Below, one piece after another: positions 8,651 through 17,236 of a stretch of 64,000 bases of DNA. The notes beneath the pieces are model-generated. The model did not search any database and was not told the DNA's origin. It was given only the letters and a program-made list of their open reading frames with translations. The translations under genes were made by a program, and so were the position numbers. Origin of the DNA: Limnohabitans sp. Rim28 (GTDB lineage: Bacteria > Pseudomonadota > Gammaproteobacteria > Burkholderiales > Burkholderiaceae_C); contig NZ_ALKN02000001.1 in the NCBI RefSeq assembly GCF_000293865.2, forward strand, positions 186,001 to 250,000, written 5' to 3'. Position 1 is the first letter of the stretch. Each line of letters opens with the position of its first letter.

Positions 8651-10549
8651 TCAGGCCTTGACCAGTTCCACGATCTGCTGCAAAGCTGCCGGATCGTCCA
8701 TGGTGGTCAGGTCGCCCGGGTCACGGCCCTCGGCCACGGCTTGAATGGCCCGGCGCAGCAGCTTGCCGCTGCGGGTCTTGGGCAGGGCCGAAACAAAGAA
8801 GACACGCGATGGACGGGCCACAGCGCCCAGCTGGTTGTCCACCACTTTCATGACTTCGCCTTCTAACTTGATGCGACCGGCCAAGTCGGTCAGGCCCGAT
8901 GTGTCCTTGGCAATGGCAAACGCCATGGCCACCTGCCCTTTGAGCTGATCGGCCACACCGACCACCGCCACTTCGGCGATGTTGGGGTGGCTGGAAATGC
9001 TCTCCTCGATCTCGCGGGTGCCCAGACGGTGACCCGCGACGTTGATCACGTCGTCGGTGCGGCCCAGAATGAAGTAATACCCGTCTTCGTCGCGCACCGC
9101 CCAATCGAAGGTGCTGTAGACGAGCTTGTTCGGGACGGTCTGCCAGTAAGTTTTGACAAAACGCGCGTCGTCGCCCCAGATCGTCTGCAGATTGCCTGGG
9201 GGCAATGGGCCCTCAATGGTCAAGACGCCCTTCTGGTTGGCACCGGTGAGTTCTTCACCCGTCTGGTCGTCGACCAGTTTGACGTTGTAGCCATAGATGG
9301 CCTTACCGGGCGAGCCAAACTTGCTGGGCGCTTTTTCAACGCCGTTGCAAATGCTCAGGATCGGCCAGCCGGTCTCCGTCTGCCAGTAGTTGTCGATGAT
9401 GGCTTTGCCATTCAAACCTTCAGAAATCCACTTGGCGGTGGGCTCGTCCAGGGGCTCACCCGCCAAAAACAAGGCTTGCAGGCTGGACAGGTCGTATTTG
9501 CTGAGCAATGCGGGGTCTTGTTTTTTGAGCACCCGAATGGCCGTGGGGGCGCTGAACATGACGTTGACTTTGTATTTTTCGACCAGGCTCCACCAGATGC
9601 CGCCATCGGGACGGATCGGCAGACCTTCGTAAAGGATGGTGGCCATGCCGCCGATCAGTGGGCCATAAATGATGTAACTGTGGCCCACCACCCAACCGAT
9701 GTCGCTGGTGCAGAAGAAAGTACCGCCCGGCTTGCCTTCAAACACGTGGGGCATGCTGGCAGCCAAGGCCACGGTGTAGCCCCCGGTGTCCCGTTGCACG
9801 CCCTTGGGCTTGCCGGTGGTGCCCGAGGTGTAGAGGGTGTAACTGGGGTGGGTGGATTCGACCCATTCGCAAGGCACCACGGCATCCATGTGCTTGGCGC
9901 GCTCAGAGGCGTAATCCACATCGCGCTCGGCCACAGGCGTGAAAGCCGCCAAATGGCGGTCAACCATGATCACCTTGCCGGGCTTGTGCGCCGAAAGCTT
10001 GATCGCTTCGTCCAGCAGTGGCTTGTAAGGCACCACCTTGCCCCCACGCGAACCCGCGTCGGCGCTGACGATGACCTTGGGCGAAGCGTCTTCGATGCGG
10101 CTGGCCAGCGAGTGCGAGGCAAAACCACCAAACACCACAGAATGGATGGCGCCCAAGCGCACACAGGCCAACATCGCAAAAGCGGCCTCGGCAATCATGG
10201 GCATGTAAATCAAGACACGGTCGCCCTTGACGACCCCCATATCTTGCAGAACAGCCGCCATGCGCTGCACCTCGGCGTGCAAATCGCGGTAGGTGTAGGT
10301 TTTTTCCTGGTTCGTCTCGGTCGATACAAAAATCAAGGCCGGCTGGTCAGCGCGCTCGGCCAAGTGGCGATCCACCGCGTTGTGGCACAGGTTGGTCTCG
10401 CCGCCTACAAACCATTTCGCAAATGGCGGATGGCTGTAGTCACAAATTTGCTGCGGCTGGACTTTCCAGTCCACCCATTTGGCTTGTTCTGCCCAAAAAG
10501 CATCGCGATCATGGATAGAGCGCGCGTGAAAATCAGCAAAATTGCCCAT
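8651..10549 (-). CDS. prpE: Propionyl-CoA synthetase (PrpE-like acyl-CoA synthetase)
   Basis: This AMP-forming acyl-CoA synthetase activates a short fatty acid to its CoA ester. It has the N-terminal ACAS segment, the phosphate-binding YTSGTTGKPKGVQ loop near residue 250, the adenine-binding NYWQTETGWP, and a C-terminal PKTRSGKLLRR whose lysine is the usual acetylation site. The DIGWVVGHSYIIYGP and LYEGLPIRPDGG segments fit PrpE better than acetyl-CoA synthetase Acs, and 632 residues fits PrpE. AGGAGACTTTC before the ATG gives a good ribosome site. No 2-methylcitrate genes are next to it, so propionate as substrate is inferred from similarity; acetate or acrylate activity is possible. Confidence 0.88.
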   Translation of the reverse strand: MGNFADFHARSIHDRDAFWAEQAKWVDWKVQPQQICDYSHPPFAKWFVGGETNLCHNAVDRHLAERADQPALIFVSTETNQEKTYTYRDLHAEVQRMAAVLQDMGVVKGDRVLIYMPMIAEAAFAMLACVRLGAIHSVVFGGFASHSLASRIEDASPKVIVSADAGSRGGKVVPYKPLLDEAIKLSAHKPGKVIMVDRHLAAFTPVAERDVDYASERAKHMDAVVPCEWVESTHPSYTLYTSGTTGKPKGVQRDTGGYTVALAASMPHVFEGKPGGTFFCTSDIGWVVGHSYIIYGPLIGGMATILYEGLPIRPDGGIWWSLVEKYKVNVMFSAPTAIRVLKKQDPALLSKYDLSSLQALFLAGEPLDEPTAKWISEGLNGKAIIDNYWQTETGWPILSICNGVEKAPSKFGSPGKAIYGYNVKLVDDQTGEELTGANQKGVLTIEGPLPPGNLQTIWGDDARFVKTYWQTVPNKLVYSTFDWAVRDEDGYYFILGRTDDVINVAGHRLGTREIEESISSHPNIAEVAVVGVADQLKGQVAMAFAIAKDTSGLTDLAGRIKLEGEVMKVVDNQLGAVARPSRVFFVSALPKTRSGKLLRRAIQAVAEGRDPGDLTTMDDPAALQQIVELVKA

Positions 10550-10590
10550 GAAAGTCTCCTGTTAACCGGCCAAGTCAATGCGTCTGAACG

Positions 10591-10613
10591 AAAGGGCTGC
10601 ACATGCAAGCCCT
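10591..10613 (-). terminator. Possible weak terminator after the isochorismatase-family gene
   Basis: On the minus strand AGGGCTTGCATGTGCAGCCCT folds into a hairpin with a 6-bp outer stem and is followed by TTTCGTT. It lies in the 117-base gap between the isochorismatase-like gene and prpE. The T-tract is interrupted, so it may only partly terminate. Confidence 0.4.
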
Positions 10614-10666
10614 CTTCTGAATTCATAATTATGGCCAAACGACTTGCTACAAGCTGACTCAAACAC

Positions 10667-11272
10667 TCATTTAAAAAGGCTTTGAAGCAGCTTGAAGTCA
10701 GGGTGCTCGGCTGAGCGGACCCACTCGAAAGCCACCATCTCAGAGGTGACCAATTCCGCCCCAGCACCTGCCAAGCGGTCATAGGCGGCATCTCGGTTGC
10801 GCTCCGTGCGAGAACTGCAAGCATCGGTCACCACCCACACTTCGTACTCATCTTCCAACAAATCGAGGGCCGTTTGCAGCAGGCAAATGTGTGCCTCACA
10901 ACCCGCCAACACAATGGTTTGGCGCTCTTGAGCGGCAGGCTGGGGCTTTTGCAAATGGCGCGGCAAGCTGCGGGCATTGCCACGAGGGGCTTGGGCGGGT
11001 TCGGGCTTGAGCCACTCACCCAGGCCTTCCTCGACGGCACTGAAATGCATCTTGGCCAAAACCTGTTGGCAGTGGTTGCGCAGGTCGGGGGGCATCTCGC
11101 CCAGACGTGATGGGTTTTGCTCAGTGCCCCAGATGGGCACTTGCAAGGCCTTGGCCAAAGTGGCCAGCCGAGCCGCATTGGCCCATACCGCATCGGCATC
11201 CAGCATCACGGGCTTCAAGCGCGCTTGAAAATCCACCAACACCAATTGACTCTCATCCACTTGCATCAACAT
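10667..11272 (-). CDS. Isochorismatase-family cysteine hydrolase
   Basis: The 201-residue product has the isochorismatase-like alpha/beta fold: LVLVDFQ near the N-terminus carries the catalytic Asp, and VLAGCEAHICLLQTALDLL contains the nucleophilic cysteine of the family triad. Such enzymes hydrolyse amides, N-carbamoyl compounds or isochorismate; the sequence does not say which substrate is used here. The chosen ATG is preceded by GAGGA with 6-base spacing, which is better than a long upstream extension that lacks similarity. It sits upstream of prpE on the same strand but 117 bases away, so co-transcription is uncertain. Confidence 0.85.
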   Translation of the reverse strand: MLMQVDESQLVLVDFQARLKPVMLDADAVWANAARLATLAKALQVPIWGTEQNPSRLGEMPPDLRNHCQQVLAKMHFSAVEEGLGEWLKPEPAQAPRGNARSLPRHLQKPQPAAQERQTIVLAGCEAHICLLQTALDLLEDEYEVWVVTDACSSRTERNRDAAYDRLAGAGAELVTSEMVAFEWVRSAEHPDFKLLQSLFK

Positions 11273-11396
11273 CGTCTGTCCTCGAAAAAGAAGGAATGCA
11301 TTGTCGCAGCACATCCCAATGCCTGAGCCGCGCCTTGTACTCACCTGTCCAAGGCTGGCCCAAGGCAAGCATCCAGATCCGTTATGCTCGTCCACT

Positions 11397-11948
11397 ATGC
11401 GATGGAAGTTCCTGTTTTTGCTGAGCTTGTTTTTAAGCACCCCGACTTGGTCCGCACCTTCTGACGAAGCGTTGGTTGCGGCGCCTGCGGACAAAAGCTT
11501 GGTCTCCCAAATCACAAGTCAATTGACTTTGGCCAAAGACAAGGCCAGTGACCAAGCCACAGGCATGGTCGTTCAGGCCATGAGTCTTTTGGGCGTGCCT
11601 TACCGACGTGGCGGCAACACTGAAAGCTCCGGATTTGACTGCAGTGGTTTCGTGCGTCATCTCTATGAAAAATCGGTGGGCCGGCTGTTGCCGCGACGCG
11701 CCGAAGAGCAAGCCCGAGCCACACAAGTGATCGACAAAGAAGAACTGAAGCCCGGTGACCTGGTTTTCTTCAACACCATGCGCCGAGCCTTCAGCCATGT
11801 CGGTATTTATGTCGGCGATGGCCAATTCATCCACTCTCCCCGTGCTGGTAAATCGGTGCAGGTGGAAGACATGCGCAGCGCCTACTGGCAAAAACGTTTC
11901 AACGGTGCACGCCGAGTGCCCCTGGACAGCGAAAACGCCAAACCATGA
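11397..11948 (+). CDS. NlpC/P60-family cell wall peptidase, secreted
   Basis: A signal peptide (MRWKFLFLLSLFL, cleavage near TWSA at residue 20) precedes an NlpC/P60 domain in a 183-residue protein. The catalytic cysteine is C82 in SGFDCSGFV, the histidine H134 in FSHVGIYVG, and H146 in FIHSPRAG is the third polar residue. These enzymes cut peptide cross-links in peptidoglycan in the periplasm. I chose the ATG that begins the signal peptide; a TTATGCT box ends about 10 bases upstream, so the leader is very short. The stop overlaps the next gene (ATGA). It is divergent from the isochorismatase-like gene. Confidence 0.88.
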   Translation: MRWKFLFLLSLFLSTPTWSAPSDEALVAAPADKSLVSQITSQLTLAKDKASDQATGMVVQAMSLLGVPYRRGGNTESSGFDCSGFVRHLYEKSVGRLLPRRAEEQARATQVIDKEELKPGDLVFFNTMRRAFSHVGIYVGDGQFIHSPRAGKSVQVEDMRSAYWQKRFNGARRVPLDSENAKP

Positions 11949-12652
11949 AAACCCAAATTGACCACCTGGTGGTGATGGCCCCCTCTTTGGAGGTGGGCGT
12001 TCAATGGTGCGAAGCCACCTTGGGCATCACCCCGTCTGCCGGTGGCGAACACGAAAAATACGGCACCCACAACCGCCTGTTCAAGATCGCCACGCCCCAA
12101 TTCCCGTTGGCCTATTTTGAAATCATCGCCATCAACCCCGAGGCCGTGATTCCAAAACGCCTGCAAGTCACGCGTTGGTTTGACATGGACGATGCGGTGC
12201 TGCAAAAAACCATCGCCCAAGAACCACGCTTGGTGCACTTTGTCAGCAGCACCGACGACATCAAGGCGGCGCGGCACGCCTTGCGCACCCAGGGCATCGA
12301 ACGTGGACAAATCGTGCACGCCAGTCGCAAATCCAGCAAAGGCATGCTGCACTGGCAAATCACCGTGCGTGAAGACGGTGAGCGCCTGTTCAACGGCTGC
12401 CTGCCCACGTTGATTCAATGGGGCAAACCCGAAGCCGCCGAACCCTTGCGCTTGCACCCACGCAACAGCCTGCCCCGCTCAGGCGTGACTTTGCAAAGCC
12501 TGACCCTTCACCACCCCAGCAGCGCCAAACTGCAAACCGCGCTGGAAGCCGTTGGTCTGACAGGTGTTGAAGTTGTGAATGGACCGGCCAACTTGGTGGC
12601 CACCTTGCAAACCCCTAAAGGCTTGGTGCAGTTGCAAAGCAGGGGCGCGTGA
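11945..12652 (+). CDS. VOC/glyoxalase-like domain protein
   Basis: The 235-residue product starts with IDHLVVMAPSLEVGVQWCE, the first strand and helix of a glyoxalase-like (Glyoxalase_3 type) domain, and contains YFEIIAINPEA in the expected position. A second, more diverged half follows (VTLQSLTLHHPSS), so it appears to have two VOC-type modules. Members of this family often act on or bind small metabolites, but no substrate can be assigned. It is translationally coupled to the NlpC/P60 gene by a 4-base overlap, and its stop directly abuts the stop of the convergent MFS gene. Confidence 0.75.
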   Translation: MKTQIDHLVVMAPSLEVGVQWCEATLGITPSAGGEHEKYGTHNRLFKIATPQFPLAYFEIIAINPEAVIPKRLQVTRWFDMDDAVLQKTIAQEPRLVHFVSSTDDIKAARHALRTQGIERGQIVHASRKSSKGMLHWQITVREDGERLFNGCLPTLIQWGKPEAAEPLRLHPRNSLPRSGVTLQSLTLHHPSSAKLQTALEAVGLTGVEVVNGPANLVATLQTPKGLVQLQSRGA

Positions 12653-13843
12653 TCAGCCGTCTTTGGGCAAACTGGCCAACAGGGCCATGCCCACCAACAT
12701 CACCACGGCGGTCAACCACAAAGCCGCTTTGAAGTTCCCCGTGGCCTGAGCCATGGCCCCGGCCACCACTGGCGCAATCATTTGTGCTGCGCCGTAACTC
12801 AAGGTCAAACGCGCCATGGCTTTGCCCGGATTTTGAGGGGCACGACGCCCGACCAAGGCCAAGGTCAAACTCACAATGCCAATGAAAGTGGCGCCGTAAC
12901 CCAGAGCACCGGCAAGTGCTGCAGTCAAGGAACCCGACATCGCCGGCAGCACAATGGACACGGTCTGCAGGCCAAACGCCAGCAACAACGCCGGTATGTC
13001 GCCCCATCGGCGAGCCACTCGGTCCCACAAAAAGACCGCTGGCATCGCTGCCAAACCCACCAAAGCCCAAACCAAAGCGCCCTGCCCGGCCAAAGCCGGT
13101 TCACGCTCAACGATCGCCACGGTGAATGTGGCACTGATGACAAACCCCCAGCCGGCCGCGAAATAACTCAAGGCCATGGTCCTCATCCAGCGCTTCGATA
13201 CCAAGGGTTGGGCGTGAGCCACCACTTGGGCCGCAGGTGCTGGGGGCACAGGCGGCCGCCACAACCAAGCGGGTACAAAAAAAACCAAGCCCAATGCCGC
13301 AAACGCCAGCCACTGGTCTGACCAAAGCGTCCAGATGTCCGACAAGACCCAAGCGCCGAGCGCAGAAACCACAATGCCCAAGCCTAGGCCAATGAACAAA
13401 ACACCCAACTCAGGCCTTCTCCCTTGTCGGATCAACCAGCCCAAGACCAAACCAGAGCCCAACAGCATCCCAGTGGCCCCACACAAACCGCCCAAAAAAC
13501 GCCAAAGGCCCCAGGCTGGCAACCAAGTCGACAGCGCCATGGCGGCTGTGGTCAGCAAAGCCATCCACAGGCCTGCACTGTAAAAACGGTGACGCCAGCG
13601 CACATCGTCCATCCAGGCCGTGACCAAGGCCCCAACGATGTAACCCGCGTAATTGATGGCCGCCAGCCCACCGGCAGCCGCATCGTTCAAACCGGTTTGT
13701 GCCTGCAAGGCGGGCAACAAGGGCGTGTAGGCAAATCGGGCCAGACCAATGGTCAAAACCAAGCCGCAAATCCCACCCAGCATGACTTGCCAGGCTTGCA
13801 GGGGTCGCGTTGCTGAAAAGCTGGGAGGTGTCGTCATGGCCAT
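12653..13843 (-). CDS. YbfB/YjiJ-family MFS transporter
   Basis: This 396-residue membrane protein has about twelve hydrophobic helices and the family hallmark LTIGLARFAYTPLLPALQ in the first helix, which identifies the YbfB/YjiJ branch of the major facilitator superfamily. The substrate of this branch is unknown. Two ATG codons lie close together at the start (MAM); the ribosome site is weak for both. It ends exactly next to the VOC gene on the opposite strand with no room for a conventional terminator. Upstream it faces a Bug-receptor gene across a 175-base gap. Confidence 0.85.
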   Translation of the reverse strand: MAMTTPPSFSATRPLQAWQVMLGGICGLVLTIGLARFAYTPLLPALQAQTGLNDAAAGGLAAINYAGYIVGALVTAWMDDVRWRHRFYSAGLWMALLTTAAMALSTWLPAWGLWRFLGGLCGATGMLLGSGLVLGWLIRQGRRPELGVLFIGLGLGIVVSALGAWVLSDIWTLWSDQWLAFAALGLVFFVPAWLWRPPVPPAPAAQVVAHAQPLVSKRWMRTMALSYFAAGWGFVISATFTVAIVEREPALAGQGALVWALVGLAAMPAVFLWDRVARRWGDIPALLLAFGLQTVSIVLPAMSGSLTAALAGALGYGATFIGIVSLTLALVGRRAPQNPGKAMARLTLSYGAAQMIAPVVAGAMAQATGNFKAALWLTAVVMLVGMALLASLPKDG

Positions 13844-13946
13844 AGGTTAACGCGTGATTGTGGCTTCTCTACCCATGAACAGGGTTTTGTCATGACGCTT
13901 GAGCTGAGGCATGTTGGCGTCGCTCAGACGACACAACACCCCCAGG

Positions 13947-13979
13947 GTGCAGGGTTTTCACCATGCCACAGCCCTGCAC
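13947..13979. repeat. Inverted repeat in the gap between the MFS and Bug genes
   Basis: GTGCAGGG and CCCTGCAC form an 8-bp perfect inverted repeat separated by 17 bases. It lies in the 175-base divergent gap upstream of both genes. There is no T-tract on either strand, so it is more likely an operator-like dyad than a terminator. Nothing else stands out in this gap except AGGAG before the Bug gene. Confidence 0.35.
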
Positions 13980-14018
13980 AGAACCCTAAAGTGAATCCAA
14001 AATCACCAGGAGACTGAC

Positions 14019-15038
14019 ATGACCAACCCCATTCCATGCGCATCCATCGATCCAAGCACCAAGCGCTTGGCATCGCCCCTGCGCCGCAGCCTCGGCCTTT
14101 TGGCCCTGAGCTTGGGCGCATTGAGCGCCACAGGCGCCGGCGCGCAAGCGTTTCCAAACAAACCTTTGCGCTTGGTGGTCACCTTCCCTACGGGCGGAGC
14201 GCCCGACATTTTGGCCCGTCTGTTCAGCGAAAAAGCCCAATTGGGTTTTCCGGTGGTGGTCGACAACCGGCCTGGCGCGGGCGGCAACATCGGTGCTGAC
14301 AATGTGGCCAAGTCACCCGGTGATGGGCATACCATCGTCATGGGCACCGTGGGCACGCACTCCATCAACGGGGCGCTGTACGAAAAAATGCCTTACGACA
14401 TGGTCAAGGACTTCACCCCCATCTCCTTGATCGCCTCGGCCCCCAACTTGCTGGTGGTCAACAACGCCCTGCCCGTCAAAAACGTGCCCGAGCTGATCGC
14501 TTACATGAAGGCCAACCCCAACAAGTTGTCGTTTGGATCGCCTGGCATCGGCACCTCGGTGCACGTTTCGGGCGAACTCTTCAAATCCCTGACTGGCACG
14601 ACCATGGAACACGTGCCTTACAAAGGCCGCCAATTCGCCATCCCCGACCTGATCGGCGGCAGCATCCAGGTCATGTTTGACAACATGCCCTCGGCCCTGC
14701 CCATGGCCAAAGAAGGCAAGATCCGGGCTTTGGCACAAACCACCGCCAAACGCTCACCTGCCGCACCCGATGTGCCCACCGTGGCCGAAACGGTGCCTGG
14801 CTTTGAAGCCACCACTTGGTTTGCCTTGTTCGCTCCTGCCAACGTGCCCAGGCCCGTGATCGACCGCTTGAACGCGGAGGTGCTGCGCGTGTTCAGACTG
14901 CCCGATGTGCAAGAACGCCTGAAAACGCTGGGCCTGGATGCGGTCTTGTCCAGCCCCGATGAACTGGCGCGTTACCAAGCCACCGAAATCACCAAATGGG
15001 CCAAAGTGGTGAAAGACTCGGGCGCCAAGGCGCAGTGA
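14019..15038 (+). CDS. Bug-family (tripartite tricarboxylate transport) substrate-binding protein
   Basis: The 339-residue protein has a long N-terminal signal region (hydrophobic stretch around LLALSLGALSATGAGAQA) and then the Bug signature FPNKPLRLVVTFPTGGAPDILAR, followed by VVVDNRPGAGGNIGADNVAKS. Bug receptors are periplasmic proteins that bind carboxylates and related small molecules for TctAB-type membrane partners. No TctA or TctB gene is present here, so it is an orphan receptor, as is common in Burkholderiales. AGGAG precedes the ATG. A CoA-transferase on the opposite strand nearby hints at organic-acid metabolism, but the ligand is unknown. Confidence 0.92.
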   Translation: MTNPIPCASIDPSTKRLASPLRRSLGLLALSLGALSATGAGAQAFPNKPLRLVVTFPTGGAPDILARLFSEKAQLGFPVVVDNRPGAGGNIGADNVAKSPGDGHTIVMGTVGTHSINGALYEKMPYDMVKDFTPISLIASAPNLLVVNNALPVKNVPELIAYMKANPNKLSFGSPGIGTSVHVSGELFKSLTGTTMEHVPYKGRQFAIPDLIGGSIQVMFDNMPSALPMAKEGKIRALAQTTAKRSPAAPDVPTVAETVPGFEATTWFALFAPANVPRPVIDRLNAEVLRVFRLPDVQERLKTLGLDAVLSSPDELARYQATEITKWAKVVKDSGAKAQ

Positions 15039-15066
15039 TGTCCTCGCTGTCCCCGGCTGACAGCAC

Positions 15067-15459
15067 TCAAACCAACTCGGAGATCTCGATCAGGTTCAGG
15101 TCGGGGTCTCTGAGGTAGATGGATCGGATCTTCTGGGTCGCCCCAGTGCGCATGACCGGCCCCTCCACGATCGGCCAAGCGGCCTGGGCCACACGGGCTA
15201 TGACCTCATCGAGCGGCACACTGGCAATGAAACACAGGTCGAGTGCCCCGGGCACGGGCAGATGGGCTTTGGGTTCAAACTCCCGGCCGCGCACATGCAG
15301 GTTGATTTTCTGGTGTCCGAACTTGAAAGCCTGGCGCTGAACTGGGGGTGTGCCGCCCACAAAACTTTCGAGCTGCATGCCCAGCACACGGGTGTAAAAG
15401 TCGATGCATGCGGCCTCGTCGCAGGTGGTCAAGACCAGGTGGTCCAGGTGGTCAATCAT
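15067..15459 (-). CDS. VOC-family (glyoxalase/dioxygenase fold) protein
   Basis: The 130-residue single-module protein starts IDHLVLTTCDEAACIDFYTRVLGM and ends with YLRDPDLNLIEIS, the typical start and end of a VOC metal-binding module like those of GLOD5-type proteins. Candidate metal ligands are the early His (H4 or H7), H in INLHVRG and the C-terminal Glu. Substrate unknown. It faces the Bug-receptor gene in convergent orientation, with 28 bases between them, and is followed upstream on its own strand by a CoA-transferase gene 39 bases away, so the two are probably co-transcribed. Confidence 0.8.
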   Translation of the reverse strand: MIDHLDHLVLTTCDEAACIDFYTRVLGMQLESFVGGTPPVQRQAFKFGHQKINLHVRGREFEPKAHLPVPGALDLCFIASVPLDEVIARVAQAAWPIVEGPVMRTGATQKIRSIYLRDPDLNLIEISELV

Positions 15460-15498
15460 GGGTCAATCTCCAAATTGAATGCGTTTGCAAAAGCGCGA

Positions 15499-16716
15499 TC
15501 AAGCCACAATGCCCTGCTCGCGCAGTGCCTGGATTTGCGCGGCGCTCAGGCCCATGCCCAAGAGCACTGCATCGCTGTCCTGACCGATGCCAGGCGCATT
15601 GCGGCGGTGCCCCCCAGGCGTGCGTGACAGCTTGGGCACGACACCCGGCACCATCAAATCACTGCCATCGTCCATGCGCACCGTTTGAAGCATTTCACGC
15701 GCTTGGTAATGCGGGTCTTGGGCGATATCGGCCACGGTGTAAATGCGCCCGGCCGGCACACTGGCACGGTCCAGTGCAGCCAGCACCTCGTCCACCGTGT
15801 GCTGCACGGTCCACTGGCCAATCACCCCATCGATCTCGGCAACCCGAGCCACTCGGCCCGTGTTGTCTTTCAAGCCGGGGTCTTGCGCCAAATCATCGCG
15901 GCCGATTTCGGCCATCAACCGTTTGAAGATGCTGTCGCCGTTGCCCGCAATCAAGGCATAACCGCCGTCCTTGCACAAGTAGGCGTTGCTCGGCGCAATG
16001 CCCGGCAAGGCGCTGCCAGCCGGTCCGCGCACCGCGCCAAAAGCGCTGTACTCGGGCAGCAGGCTTTCCATGCAGTTGAACATGGCCTCGTACAACGCGA
16101 CATCGATGACCTGCCCCCGACCCGAGGTCTTGCGCTCGTGCATGGCCAACAAAATGCCAATCACGCCATGCAAAGCCGCCAGCGTATCGCCCAGGCTGAT
16201 GCCCACGCGCACGGGCACGCGGCCCGGCTCCGCTGTCAAATGCCGGATGCCACCCATGGCCTCGCCCACCACACCAAAACCGGGGCGGTCTCGGTAAGGA
16301 CCGGTCTGGCCATAACCGCTCACGCGCAACATGATCAAACGCGGGTTGAGGGCCATCAAATCGTCAGGCCCCAAGCCCCATTTTTCCATGGCACCCGGGC
16401 GAAAGTTTTCAATCAACACATCGCTCTCGGCCGCCAGTTGGCGCACGATGTCCTGTGCAGCAGGCTGCTTCAGGTCGAGCGCCAAAGACTGTTTGTTGCG
16501 CGACTGCACTTGCCACCAGACCGAAGTGCCGTCCTTCATCAAGCGCCATTGGCGCAAGGGATCGCCCGAGCCAGGCGGCTCGATCTTGACCACATCGGCA
16601 CCGAAGTCGGCCAAGGTTTTGGCCGCAAAAGGACCGGCAATCAACTGGCCAAGTTCCAGAACCTTGAGGCCCGCCAAAGGGCCGGTCGAGGGTGAAAAAG
16701 CTTTTGCGTGGGTCAT
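15499..16716 (-). CDS. Family III (CaiB/BaiF) CoA-transferase
   Basis: The 405-residue enzyme opens with LAGLKVLELGQLIAGPFAA and ADFGADVVKIEPP, the standard start of family III CoA-transferases, which move CoA between carboxylic acids. GYGQTGPYRDRPGFG lies in the middle, and SLGDTLAALHG carries the likely catalytic aspartate. The acyl substrate cannot be read from sequence; related enzymes act on oxalate, carnitine, succinate, mesaconate or methylacyl groups. The start codon overlaps the stop of the upstream gene by 4 bases, so translation is coupled. The nearby Bug receptor and VOC protein may belong to the same catabolic theme. Confidence 0.92.
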   Translation of the reverse strand: MTHAKAFSPSTGPLAGLKVLELGQLIAGPFAAKTLADFGADVVKIEPPGSGDPLRQWRLMKDGTSVWWQVQSRNKQSLALDLKQPAAQDIVRQLAAESDVLIENFRPGAMEKWGLGPDDLMALNPRLIMLRVSGYGQTGPYRDRPGFGVVGEAMGGIRHLTAEPGRVPVRVGISLGDTLAALHGVIGILLAMHERKTSGRGQVIDVALYEAMFNCMESLLPEYSAFGAVRGPAGSALPGIAPSNAYLCKDGGYALIAGNGDSIFKRLMAEIGRDDLAQDPGLKDNTGRVARVAEIDGVIGQWTVQHTVDEVLAALDRASVPAGRIYTVADIAQDPHYQAREMLQTVRMDDGSDLMVPGVVPKLSRTPGGHRRNAPGIGQDSDAVLLGMGLSAAQIQALREQGIVA

Positions 16717-17213
16717 GGTTTCACAAAGTCTGCATCCACCCAGGCCTGGGCAGTTTGTCGATTGAACTTGAACCCGGCCTCCACCTTGACTTCGGCCAAG
16801 GACTCACCGCCTTCGTCCTGCGCACTCAACACCGCATACGGGCTGTCTTCGTCAGGCACGATGCGCAGCAGCACGGTCACACGGCTGTCTTTGCCATTCA
16901 CGGTCACGCTCTGGTTCAGCTGGGCATGCAGCTGCTGCTCGCTGCGGCGCACAAACTCACTGGCGGTTTTCACCAAGGTGATGAACGCCGAGCCATCGAG
17001 CGGCTTGGGGTTCTTTTTGTCGCGGCCCATGGTCCAAGGCCCCACGAGCGCAGGTTCGCTCTCGCCATCTTTGAACATGGCCACGGCCCAACCATCGTCA
17101 TCGTCATTTTTGATGACCTGAGCTGTCCATTGCTCGTTTTGCCAAAGGCGCGGCTCCTGAGCCAGGGGCCGGTCTTGCATGTCTTGGGTGTCGTTGTTCA
17201 TCGTCGGGGTCAT
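16713..17213 (-). CDS. Conserved-looking cytosolic protein of unknown function
   Basis: The 166-residue product has no signal peptide and no recognised domain. It is acidic, with a run of aspartates (KNDDDDGW) and segments WAVAMFKDGESEPALVGPW and FVRRSEQQLHAQLNQ that look like a folded alpha/beta domain. It overlaps the CoA-transferase start by 4 bases and follows the RecQ-like gene by 23 bases, so it sits in the middle of a minus-strand transcript. The start could be M1 or M5; neither has a strong ribosome site. I cannot offer a function. Confidence 0.65.
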   Translation of the reverse strand: MTPTMNNDTQDMQDRPLAQEPRLWQNEQWTAQVIKNDDDDGWAVAMFKDGESEPALVGPWTMGRDKKNPKPLDGSAFITLVKTASEFVRRSEQQLHAQLNQSVTVNGKDSRVTVLLRIVPDEDSPYAVLSAQDEGGESLAEVKVEAGFKFNRQTAQAWVDADFVKP

Positions 17214-17236
17214 TCACATCAAGCCTGAATCATGCC

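Noticed and set aside
10667..11515. A longer N-terminus for the isochorismatase-family protein
   Set aside because: The extra 81 residues have no similarity and cover the divergent promoter; GAGGA before the later ATG marks the true start.
13947..13979. Terminator for the MFS gene
   Set aside because: The inverted repeat is upstream of that gene, has a 17-base loop and lacks a T-tract.
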